In this document: positions 51,858 to 59,441 of the stretch, in pieces | How the letters are laid out: each line of letters starts with the position of its first letter | Numbering within the stretch: position 1 is the stretch's first letter | Assembly: GCA_947489665.1 (NCBI GenBank) | Contig: CANLEH010000004.1 | Coordinates: 186,001 to 250,000, forward strand | Reading direction: 5' to 3' | Length of the DNA stretch: 64,000 bases | From: an uncultured Roseicyclus sp. | GTDB lineage: Bacteria; Pseudomonadota; Alphaproteobacteria; Rhodobacterales; Rhodobacteraceae | Position numbers and translations under genes: made by a program | The notes under the pieces: generated by a model | What the model was told of the DNA's origin: nothing | Databases searched by the model: none | Seen by the model: the letters and a program-made list of their open reading frames with translations, nothing else

Positions 51858-52867
51858 AGGACTCCGTGTTTGCGAGCCGTGCGCAGCCATTGGTCGATGC
51901 GCGGGCGGAGCGCTGCATCAAACGCCTCAGGGGTCAGGTCAACATGTTGGCCGGGAAAAACGCTTTCCAAAGCCTTTGTGGGGTCGAAGACCTCGCGCAC
52001 GACGTAGCCTTCGTCTTCGAGGCGGGTCAGCTCACCCTCATCATAGGCGTTCACCTCGTCATAGAGCGTGCGCAGGGCTTGATCGTCGTGCAGGCTGGCG
52101 GCGATCTTGCGCCATTGCGCGATGCGGAAGGGGGGCAATTGTTCGAGGCGGTCGGGGGTTTTGGCCGCTTGGCGGATGAATTTCCCGGCCCAATGGAGCG
52201 GCGTGAGCCCGTCGAAATGGATCAATTCGATCTGATCCGCCGGGTAGTGGGGCGGCACGACGCGGTCTTTGATGTGGCCATAGCGGGGCACGTGAATGCC
52301 GATATTCATGCCGATCTTCGTGCGCACCATAGGCTTGCCCGCGGCATGCCCCGTAAACCCGATTGGCATGAGGTCGGAGGTGCGCAATTGCGTATCCTCG
52401 CGCCCCTGGTAGTGGACCTTGAATGCGCCATCAAAAATGGACTGTTGCGGGGCGCCGCGCACCATTGTGCGTTCGAGGTTGAAGACCTTTGTCCACGTCG
52501 CCCATTCTGGGATTTCCGCGATCTGGTCATCGACGCGAGAGCTGGGGCGCAGGAATTCATCGGCATCGCAACTGAGCAGGTAGTCGAGGTTGCAGACGGA
52601 CTGCGCATGGGTGGCATTGATGGATTGTCGGTTGTTGTGACGGCGTGGCCTGCGCGGGGCAACTGCCTGCCAATAGGATTTGTCGCATCGGGTCACGCGG
52701 ACAGGGGGCAGCCATTCGAGCGCGTCGCCCACCGGATCGTTGGGCTCATCAAGGTAGATGTGGATTTCGGACGCACCGAGCGTCAGGTGGTGGGCCACAA
52801 AGGCCAGGACCAGGGGCGCAGGTTCGGCCACGGTTGCGACGATGCCCCAGCGAGGTGTGCCTGTCAT
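51854..52867 (-). CDS. Glycosyltransferase family 2-like protein
   Basis: Protein of 337 residues with the Glyco_tranf_2_4 pattern (WGIVATVAEPAPLVLAFVAHHLTLGASEIHIYLDEPNDP and the LDYLLSCDADEFL block, whose DAD residues act as a DxD metal motif). It converges on the LicD gene and overlaps it by four bases at the 3' ends. It probably adds a sugar to a surface polysaccharide. It faces the suc promoter region at its 5' end, so its own promoter lies next to the twin palindromes. Confidence 0.82.
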   Translation of the reverse strand: MTGTPRWGIVATVAEPAPLVLAFVAHHLTLGASEIHIYLDEPNDPVGDALEWLPPVRVTRCDKSYWQAVAPRRPRRHNNRQSINATHAQSVCNLDYLLSCDADEFLRPSSRVDDQIAEIPEWATWTKVFNLERTMVRGAPQQSIFDGAFKVHYQGREDTQLRTSDLMPIGFTGHAAGKPMVRTKIGMNIGIHVPRYGHIKDRVVPPHYPADQIELIHFDGLTPLHWAGKFIRQAAKTPDRLEQLPPFRIAQWRKIAASLHDDQALRTLYDEVNAYDEGELTRLEDEGYVVREVFDPTKALESVFPGQHVDLTPEAFDAALRPRIDQWLRTARKHGVL

Positions 52868-52973
52868 GTGCCCTCTTGCCGCTCCGCCATCCCGTCGCCT
52901 GCAAGCTGCGATGGATTGCGCAATGGGGCAAGTCCCGGGGTGAGTCGATGCGAGAAGTATACAGCTTGGAATT

Positions 52974-53004
52974 TGTGATCACACTTTTTCAGACTGTGAT
53001 CACA
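52974..53004. promoter_or_regulatory. Twin TGTGATCACA palindromes upstream of sucC
   Basis: TGTGATCACA at 52974-52983 and 52995-53004, separated by 11 bases and 21 bases centre to centre, lie 111-141 bases upstream of sucC and in the gap to the divergent glycosyltransferase gene. The arrangement is the same as at 46027-46057 before sdhC. Confidence 0.75.
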
Positions 53005-53114
53005 AATGTCGGATTTTCGATGGAAACCCTGTAAAAGCTGAACTTTCCCGTTTCCTTGCACCTAAAAGTTGTGCTTATCCAGAGGGAACGTGACCTAACA
53101 GACGGACCGATCCC

Positions 53115-54308
53115 ATGAACATCCACGAGTACCAGGCGAAGGCACTTCTGCGGCAATATGGGGCTCCGGTCTCGGACGGGCGTGTGGTTCTGAAAGCGGA
53201 AGATGCCAAGACAGCCGCGGGTGAGCTGGACGGGCCGTTGTGGGTGGTGAAGGCGCAGATCCACGCAGGTGGACGCGGCAAGGGCAGCTTCAAGGAAGCC
53301 GATGCCGGCGCGGCGGGCGGTGTGCGTCTGGCCAAGTCGGTCGAAGAAGCGGCGGACGAGGCAAAGAAGATGCTCGGCCGTACGCTGGTTACGCATCAGA
53401 CCGGACCCGTCGGCAAACAGGTCAACCGCATCTACATCGAAGACGGCTCAGGCATTGAGACCGAGATGTATCTGGCGCTTTTGGTCGACCGTCAGACCAG
53501 CCGGATCAGCTTTGTCTGCTCCACCGAAGGCGGCATGGACATTGAAGAAGTCGCCGCAGCAACGCCTGAAAAGATCCTTTCGTTCAGCGTTGATCCTGCG
53601 ACGGGCTACCAGCCTTACCATGGACGCCGCGTGGCGTTCTCGCTTGGTCTGGAAGGTCAGCAGGTCAAACAATGCGTGAAGCTGATGGGCATCCTGTTTA
53701 ACGCCTTCGTCGAGAAGGATATGGAGATGCTGGAGATCAACCCGCTGATCGTGACCGATGGCGGGGACCTGAAGGTGCTGGACGCGAAAGTGGGTTTCGA
53801 CGGAAACGCCGTCTACCGCCATGCCGATATCGCCGCGCTGCGGGACGAGACGGAAGAAGACCCCAAGGAATTGGCGGCATCGAAATTCGACCTCAACTAC
53901 ATCGCGTTGGATGGCGAGATTGGCTGCATGGTCAACGGCGCGGGCCTTGCGATGGCGACGATGGATATCATCAAGCTTTACGGGGCTGAGCCTGCGAACT
54001 TCCTGGACGTGGGTGGTGGTGCGACGAAGGAGAAGGTGACGGAAGCCTTCAAGATCATCACCAGCGACCCGAACGTGAAGGGCATCCTTGTCAACATTTT
54101 CGGTGGCATCATGCGCTGTGACATCATCGCAGAAGGCGTTGTTGCCGCCGTGAAAGAGGTGGGTCTGGAAGTGCCGCTTGTCGTGCGCCTTGAGGGCACG
54201 AACGTCGAGAAGGGCAAGGAGATCATCAATACCTCCGGCCTGAACGTGATCGCGGCCGACGATTTGAAAGACGGTGCGGAAAAGATCGTGGCCGCTGTGA
54301 AGGGGTAG
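53115..54308 (+). CDS. sucC: Succinyl-CoA synthetase beta subunit
   Basis: ADP/GDP-forming succinate-CoA ligase beta subunit, 397 residues, with the ATP-grasp domain ([40 protein letters not shown]) and the C-terminal CoA-ligase part ([28 protein letters not shown]). It pairs with SucD for the reversible conversion of succinyl-CoA to succinate. Unusually sucD is not adjacent: a cassette of five other genes lies between. Confidence 0.97.
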   Translation: MNIHEYQAKALLRQYGAPVSDGRVVLKAEDAKTAAGELDGPLWVVKAQIHAGGRGKGSFKEADAGAAGGVRLAKSVEEAADEAKKMLGRTLVTHQTGPVGKQVNRIYIEDGSGIETEMYLALLVDRQTSRISFVCSTEGGMDIEEVAAATPEKILSFSVDPATGYQPYHGRRVAFSLGLEGQQVKQCVKLMGILFNAFVEKDMEMLEINPLIVTDGGDLKVLDAKVGFDGNAVYRHADIAALRDETEEDPKELAASKFDLNYIALDGEIGCMVNGAGLAMATMDIIKLYGAEPANFLDVGGGATKEKVTEAFKIITSDPNVKGILVNIFGGIMRCDIIAEGVVAAVKEVGLEVPLVVRLEGTNVEKGKEIINTSGLNVIAADDLKDGAEKIVAAVKG

Positions 54309-54312
54309 GCCT

Positions 54313-54471
54313 ATGGACCGCAACCTTCAGGACGGCTCTGAGACTGTGACCTGGGCTTGCGGGGCAATGGGCACGTCACGCTCTGGCTGCGGCTTGATGG
54401 TGCGACGGACCTTGGCGCAATGCGGCCACCTGCAGTGTTGCGACGTGTTGGAGGCGCGAGAAAAGGCGTGA
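54313..54471 (+). CDS. Possible cysteine-rich small protein, 52 aa
   Basis: Frame starting four bases after the sucC stop and ending with a GTGA overlap into the next exported-protein gene, the coupling pattern seen throughout this region. The peptide begins MDRNLQDGSETV and contains five cysteines, with CGHLQCC near the C-terminus resembling a metal-binding knuckle. No family is recognised. The sequence could also be an untranslated leader, so the call is tentative. Confidence 0.4.
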   Translation: MDRNLQDGSETVTWACGAMGTSRSGCGLMVRRTLAQCGHLQCCDVLEAREKA

Positions 54472-54920
54472 GCCAGACGAAGCGTCATATCATCATGGGG
54501 TGGGTCCGCTTTGCATGTTTGAGCGGTTTGGTTGCCCTTGGCTTGGGCGGCGCGGCCGGCGCACAGGCCCCGTCCGTCGGCAGTGCCGAGGCCAATCCGG
54601 CCGTGCTGGCGCGCGTGTTCGTCGCTGCCTGCATGCAAAGCAGCAGTTTGGGGGATGCGCAACAGATGCTGGCCAATGCGAGCATGGTGCCAAACCCGGA
54701 AACGGGGACCTATTTCCATCAGCAATTCGACATGTCGGTCAACCCGGCGGGTGAGCGTTGTTCGATGGTTTTTTCGGTAGAGGATGCCAACTTGGCCGCT
54801 GACACGTTCCGCACCTCTGCCGCGACCATGATTGGTGTGCAGGCCACGGATATCGAAATCCTGCAATTGGACGGCGTGGCAGAGAATTTCTTCCGGGCCA
54901 GCGTGGAGGCGCGTTGGTGA
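54468..54920 (+). CDS. Exported hypothetical protein
   Basis: Periplasmic protein with a signal peptide (ends GLVALGLGGAAGAQA). Start is GTG at 54468, which overlaps the small frame before it (GTGA), or ATG at 54495; about 150 or 141 residues. The mature part carries two cysteines (AACMQSSS and ERCSMVFS) and the phrase VNPAGERCSMVF. It shares a pattern with the 185-residue exported gene downstream (cysteine pair, helical middle). Its stop overlaps the methyltransferase start (TGATG). Function unknown. Confidence 0.65.
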   Translation: MSQTKRHIIMGWVRFACLSGLVALGLGGAAGAQAPSVGSAEANPAVLARVFVAACMQSSSLGDAQQMLANASMVPNPETGTYFHQQFDMSVNPAGERCSMVFSVEDANLAADTFRTSAATMIGVQATDIEILQLDGVAENFFRASVEARW

Positions 54921-55732
54921 TGGCGGATGGTGTTCAAATGGAAACGCCCGTTCGCGCCTGCCCGTCCTGTGGGGCGGAAGGGCCCGCGGAGATGCCCAAA
55001 TTCCATCGCGATGAGTGGCGGATGGGGCGCTGTCGGTCGTGCGATCTGGTCTATCTGACCAACCCGCCGGGATACGAGGCCCTTGTCGACGATTTCGCCT
55101 GGGAAAAGACTTGGGCCGCCGAAAAGGCCGCACGGCTTGAGGCGCGGCCTTTTCTGCAGCGCGCTGATCTTGCCACGCGCTGGCGGCACCGGATCGGGCG
55201 CAAACCGGATGCGGTGCGCTATGCGGACTGGTTTGGCAGCGGCAATCTGTTGAATGTTGGATGCGCGGCAGCGTCGGTGCAATATCCGGGCTTCACGCAA
55301 TACGGCATCGAAATCTCCGAGGATCTGGCGGCGAAGGCCGACGAAAACCTGCGGACGCATGGCGGATATTGCGTGCACGGGCCAGGTGCAGAGGCGATCA
55401 AGGCCTTTCCGGATGCCATGTTTGATGGGGTGATCCTGCGATCCTACCTTGAGCATGAGGACCACCCGCATACGGTTCTGCAACATGTGGCGCGCATCCT
55501 GAAACCCGGTGGGCGCGCTTATGTGCGTGTGCCGAATTTCAACAGCCTTGGCCGCATGATCTTTCAGCGCAAATGGGTCGGGCTGCGTTACCCGGACCAT
55601 GTCCAGTATTTCACGTTGGATACCTTGCGCGACCTTGCGCGCCGGACCGGGTTTTCGGTGCGGTTGCTGAATCCCATCCGGCTGCCTCTGGATGACAATA
55701 TCAACGTCCTGTTCGAGCGGGAGGCAGCATGA
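54920..55732 (+). CDS. Class I SAM-dependent methyltransferase with zinc ribbon
   Basis: Protein of 270 residues. The N-terminus has a CxxC...CxxC zinc ribbon (CPSCGAEG ... CRSCDLVYL, about residues 14-45). A Rossmann methyltransferase follows, with motif I near LLNVGCAAASVQYPGF and IEISEDL, and ILRSYLEHEDHPHTVL. This layout is common among methyltransferases acting on polysaccharides or natural products. It lies in the cassette between sucC and sucD, coupled by one-base and four-base overlaps to the exported genes on both sides, so it is transcribed with the TCA genes although the role seems unrelated. Confidence 0.85.
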   Translation: MADGVQMETPVRACPSCGAEGPAEMPKFHRDEWRMGRCRSCDLVYLTNPPGYEALVDDFAWEKTWAAEKAARLEARPFLQRADLATRWRHRIGRKPDAVRYADWFGSGNLLNVGCAAASVQYPGFTQYGIEISEDLAAKADENLRTHGGYCVHGPGAEAIKAFPDAMFDGVILRSYLEHEDHPHTVLQHVARILKPGGRAYVRVPNFNSLGRMIFQRKWVGLRYPDHVQYFTLDTLRDLARRTGFSVRLLNPIRLPLDDNINVLFEREAA

Positions 55733-56286
55733 TCGGCCCGTCGCGCAAACGCAGCCTGATCTGGGCGATGCTGCATGTGGCCGGGATTGTCGGGCTGATG
55801 GCGCTTGCCACGACCACGCGGGCGCAGGGGCAGGAAGATGCAGGCCAGGTGGCCGAGGATGCCAGTGAAGCCTTTGCGCTGAACTGTTTCAGCCCCTTCA
55901 TGACCGCAGCGCGTGCGGGTGAGGTTCTTGCGGGCCCCGGTGTGCGGGTCGATTTCTACGACCTTGATCCGTTCTCCAACGCGGCGCCGTCCCCCGTGAC
56001 GGGGCGTCCTGCGACAACCGGCACTGATCGCCGGTGTGAAGTCGCGTTCGACGGAGATTACGCCGATTTGGCCGCCAGCGCCGCGATTGCCGGGTTGGAG
56101 ACGGAAGGCATTCGCACGGAGGCCCCGATCCCCGACAGGTATCAGCCGAATGAAGGCACAGCGCTTCTAGGTGCGCGCCAGTTGAACCCGCGCCGGATTG
56201 CGGTTGTTCATGTTGGCACTCGCCCGGGGCCCAATGGGATCGAGACGTTCATGTTCGTGGAGCGGCTGATGCCGATTGCGCCATGA
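55729..56286 (+). CDS. Exported hypothetical protein, 185 aa
   Basis: Unrecognised periplasmic protein whose hydrophobic N-terminal segment (SLIWAMLHVAGIVGLMALATTTRAQ) is a signal peptide. The mature part has two cysteines (LNCFSPFM and RRCEVAFD) and an acidic linker after the signal (EDAGQVAEDASEAFALNC). It overlaps both neighbours by four bases. The cysteine spacing and size recall the exported gene at 54468-54920. Confidence 0.68.
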   Translation: MIGPSRKRSLIWAMLHVAGIVGLMALATTTRAQGQEDAGQVAEDASEAFALNCFSPFMTAARAGEVLAGPGVRVDFYDLDPFSNAAPSPVTGRPATTGTDRRCEVAFDGDYADLAASAAIAGLETEGIRTEAPIPDRYQPNEGTALLGARQLNPRRIAVVHVGTRPGPNGIETFMFVERLMPIAP

Positions 56287-56831
56287 CCATTGAAGTGAAC
56301 CCCAATGAGGCCCTGACGCTCCACAGACGTGCGCTAGGCTGGAAATACATCCTAGTGGCGCTGTTTATGGTTGCGCTTGGCGGAAGCATTTTCTGGATCG
56401 GACCGGAAGAAGGTGAAACCGGCATCGTGATTGCCGCCGTGATTTGTATCGTCATCGGTGTGCTTGGCTTGGCTGCCGTCGTGGTGACAAAACGCAAGGC
56501 CGGTCAGCCCATGATCACGCTGGCACCGGACGGTGTGACCTTTGAGGTTCAAGGCGGCGGGCCGGTGGCCTGGTCGGAGGTCACGGGCCTTGGCTCGATC
56601 AACGTGAAGGGGCAATCCGGTTTGATTGTTCAGATCACGGATGCGGCGCACGCGCGTGTCGTGCCGTCGCGCGCCATGCGTTCGGCCGCGAAACTGGACC
56701 AAGCCTTGCTCGGGTCAAAGGGCCTGACGGTTTGGCACAATCAGATCGAAGGCTCGCTGGAAGAGCTGGCCGGGCTGATCGCACTTTACTCCAACGCCCA
56801 TGGCGGCCCCGATCTCAGGCAAGCCGCATGA
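56283..56831 (+). CDS. Membrane protein, STM3941-like
   Basis: Protein of 182 residues with two helices (about residues 21-42 and 46-68) and a C-terminal soluble domain with ITLAPDGVTFEVQGGGPVAWSEVTGLGSINVKGQ and a helical tail. This two-helix-plus-PH-like arrangement resembles the STM3941 family of predicted membrane proteins, whose role is unknown. It is the last gene of the cassette and is 36 bases before sucD. Confidence 0.65.
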   Translation: MTIEVNPNEALTLHRRALGWKYILVALFMVALGGSIFWIGPEEGETGIVIAAVICIVIGVLGLAAVVVTKRKAGQPMITLAPDGVTFEVQGGGPVAWSEVTGLGSINVKGQSGLIVQITDAAHARVVPSRAMRSAAKLDQALLGSKGLTVWHNQIEGSLEELAGLIALYSNAHGGPDLRQAA

Positions 56832-56867
56832 TGAATTCTCGCACTCAAACGACCACAGGAGGCCCCG

Positions 56868-57749
56868 ATGGCCGTACTCGTTGATGAAAATACCAAGGTG
56901 ATTTGCCAGGGCTTCACCGGCTCGCAGGGCACGTTCCATTCGGAACAGGCGATTGCCTATGGCACCAAGATGGTCGGCGGTGTGACGCCCGGTAAAGGGG
57001 GCATGACCCATCTGGATCTGCCCGTCTTCAATTCGGTTCATGAGGCCAAGGCCGTGACGGAGGCGAATGCGTCGGTGATCTATGTGCCGCCGCCCTTCGC
57101 AGCGGACTCGATCCTTGAGGCCATTGATGCCGAGATGGAGCTCATCTGCTGCATCACCGAAGGCATTCCGGTTCTGGACATGATGAAGGTCAAGCGTGCG
57201 CTGGAAGGGTCCAGCAGCATCCTGATCGGGCCGAACTGCCCGGGTATTATCACGCCCGACGCTTGCAAGATCGGCATCATGCCCGGCCATATCCACCGCC
57301 GCGGGTCGGTTGGCGTTGTGTCCCGTTCGGGGACGCTGACCTATGAGGCGGTCAAGCAGACCTCGGACGTCGGTTTGGGCCAATCCACCTGCGTCGGCAT
57401 CGGCGGCGACCCGATCAAAGGGACGGAGCATATCGATGTGCTGGAATGGTTCCTGGCCGACGACGAGACGCATTCGATCATTATGATCGGTGAGATCGGC
57501 GGCTCGGCCGAGGAAGAAGCCGCGCAGTTCCTGGCGGATGAAGCCAAGCGTGGCCGCAAGAAGCCGGTTGCCGGTTTCATCGCGGGTCGCACGGCCCCTC
57601 CGGGCCGGCGCATGGGCCATGCCGGTGCGATTGTTGCCGGCGGCAAGGGCGGCGCCGAGGACAAGATCGAGGCGATGAAAAGCGCCGGTATCGTTGTCGC
57701 CGATAGCCCCGCGACACTGGGTGAAGCAGTTCTGAAGGCGATTGGGTAG
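56868..57749 (+). CDS. sucD: Succinyl-CoA synthetase alpha subunit
   Basis: Catalytic alpha subunit, 293 residues. It has the CoA-binding [21 protein letters not shown], the signature GGVTPGKGG, the [14 protein letters not shown] segment, and the phosphohistidine in [17 protein letters not shown]. It acts with SucC. AGGAGG lies upstream of the start at 56868. Confidence 0.97.
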   Translation: MAVLVDENTKVICQGFTGSQGTFHSEQAIAYGTKMVGGVTPGKGGMTHLDLPVFNSVHEAKAVTEANASVIYVPPPFAADSILEAIDAEMELICCITEGIPVLDMMKVKRALEGSSSILIGPNCPGIITPDACKIGIMPGHIHRRGSVGVVSRSGTLTYEAVKQTSDVGLGQSTCVGIGGDPIKGTEHIDVLEWFLADDETHSIIMIGEIGGSAEEEAAQFLADEAKRGRKKPVAGFIAGRTAPPGRRMGHAGAIVAGGKGGAEDKIEAMKSAGIVVADSPATLGEAVLKAIG

Positions 57750-57753
57750 AGCC

Positions 57754-58383
57754 ATGACCTTCGGCGAGGCGATATCCCACAACCTTCGCAACATGTTCCG
57801 GTTCGCCGGGCGCGATCCGCGGTCGTCCTTCTGGTGGTACGTGCTGTTCGTGGTTGTCGGCTCGATTGTGGCGAATGCGATTGATGCATCCCTTCTGCTT
57901 CTGCGCGCGGACTCGTTTCTGAACATGATGGAGTCGCTGGAGGAGCCTGAGCAGATCCTTGAGCTGTTTGCCGGAGGCCCGTGGATTTATTTCACTCTGG
58001 CGCCGGTGACGATCATCTGGTCGGTGATCAATATCGTGCCGCTGTTTTCCTGCGGCATCCGGCGCAGGCATGATTGCGACAAGTCTGGCACGGCCTTCGC
58101 GATCATCTGTCTGCTGGCGCTGGTTTCAACCGTCGTGGCCACGATCTACATGTTCCAGTTCTTCAGCGTGATGATGGATTTCGCGATGACCTCGGCCCAG
58201 GATCCCAATTTCGCAACCTCTCCCTTTGAGGACGATGAGGCACTGATGTCGCTTGTGGGCTTCATGGGCATCGCGTCTGTCTTGTCGTTGGTCCAGTTCG
58301 TGGCCGGGATCATCATCCTGATAATGATGGCCTCAAAAGGCACGGATGGTCCGAACCAGTACGGCGAGGATCCTTTGGCATGA
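57754..58383 (+). CDS. DUF805 membrane protein, first of three
   Basis: Membrane protein of 209 residues with about four helices. It begins MTFGEAISHNLRNMFRFAGRDPRSSFWWYVLF, the DUF805 start, contains CGIRRRHDCDKSG and ends GPNQYGEDPLA, the conserved C-terminus. It lies four bases after sucD. Function of the family is unknown. Confidence 0.85.
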   Translation: MTFGEAISHNLRNMFRFAGRDPRSSFWWYVLFVVVGSIVANAIDASLLLLRADSFLNMMESLEEPEQILELFAGGPWIYFTLAPVTIIWSVINIVPLFSCGIRRRHDCDKSGTAFAIICLLALVSTVVATIYMFQFFSVMMDFAMTSAQDPNFATSPFEDDEALMSLVGFMGIASVLSLVQFVAGIIILIMMASKGTDGPNQYGEDPLA

Positions 58384-58970
58384 CATTCACCGAGGCTATC
58401 CGGCACAACATCGTCCACTGCACCAACTTCCGGGATCGCGACCCGCGGTCGGCCTATTGGTGGTATGTGTTGTTCGTGTTTCTTGGGTCTATCCCGGCGT
58501 TCATCCTCGACTTCGCGATTTTCTGGCCGGGGATCGGCGACGGAGAGGTCGGTCGGTTTCTGGCTGAGAACTTCCAGTCGATCACCGATTTCTACATCAA
58601 CGTGATGCCGATCACGACCTTCTGGTATTTGCTAAACTACCTTCCGATCCTGGCCTGTGGTGTGCGTCGGATGAATGATCAGAACCGGCCCGCATGGTGG
58701 TTTGTGGCCACGATTGTATTCGTTTCGGTCATGTCGGTGGTCGTCTTCAATATCACCGGCCCACAGACGGCCGAGTTGATGAGTGTGGTGTTCGACCCGA
58801 ATTCTTCGGTTTTCGAGCTGAACCAGGCTGTCGCGGATTTCGAAGAGCTGAACCGCACATCGTCGATGCTGTCGGCCATCCAGACCCTGCCGAGCATCGT
58901 GATCATCATCTGGATGGCGTCGCGCGGGACCATTGGCCCGAACCGCCATGGGGAGGATCCTGTCGCATGA
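58380..58970 (+). CDS. DUF805 membrane protein, second of three
   Basis: Membrane protein of 196 residues, clearly related to the one before: MTFTEAIRHNIVHCTNFRDRDPRSAYWWYVLF, then CGVRRMNDQNRPAWWFV and a GPNRHGEDPVA ending. It overlaps both neighbours by four bases (ATGA). Confidence 0.85.
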   Translation: MTFTEAIRHNIVHCTNFRDRDPRSAYWWYVLFVFLGSIPAFILDFAIFWPGIGDGEVGRFLAENFQSITDFYINVMPITTFWYLLNYLPILACGVRRMNDQNRPAWWFVATIVFVSVMSVVVFNITGPQTAELMSVVFDPNSSVFELNQAVADFEELNRTSSMLSAIQTLPSIVIIIWMASRGTIGPNRHGEDPVA

Positions 58971-59386
58971 GTTTCACCGAGAGCATCGCCACCTGTTTCA
59001 GCAAATATGTCGATTTCTCCGGGCGCGCGCGGCGGTCGGAGTTTTGGTGGTTTGCGCTGTTCCTTGCGATAGTCGACATCGCCTTGTCCCTCGTGTCGGA
59101 TGCGTTGTCGGGGCTTTGGAATCTTGGCACGCTTCTGCCCTATGCGGCGGTGGCCTGGCGGCGGTTGCATGACACCGACCGGACCGGTCTTTGGACCTTG
59201 GTGCCGCTGATCCCGCTTATCGTGATGTTCATTGGCATGTTCACGGGTGATCCGTTCAACCCTGCCGGTCCGTTGTTCTGGCTGGGTCTGGCCGGTGTCA
59301 TCGCCTTTTCGATTGTGAACATCGTCTTCTGGGCGTCGCGCGGCACGTCTGGCCCAAACCAATATGGGGAGGACCCGTTGGAATGA
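58967..59386 (+). CDS. DUF805 membrane protein, third of three
   Basis: Shorter copy of 139 residues (MSFTESIATCFSKYVDFSGRARRSEFWWFALF ... RRLHDTDRTGLWTLVP ... GPNQYGEDPLE). Here the second-helix HDTDRTG motif is the standard DUF805 form, while the other two copies have diverged from it. The middle region is about 60 residues shorter. It is 55 bases before sucA. Confidence 0.87.
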   Translation: MSFTESIATCFSKYVDFSGRARRSEFWWFALFLAIVDIALSLVSDALSGLWNLGTLLPYAAVAWRRLHDTDRTGLWTLVPLIPLIVMFIGMFTGDPFNPAGPLFWLGLAGVIAFSIVNIVFWASRGTSGPNQYGEDPLE

Positions 59387-59441
59387 CCTTCTCGATCCAC
59401 TCCGCAACCTTTGTTCCACGTTCAAACCGGGAGGTCTTGTG

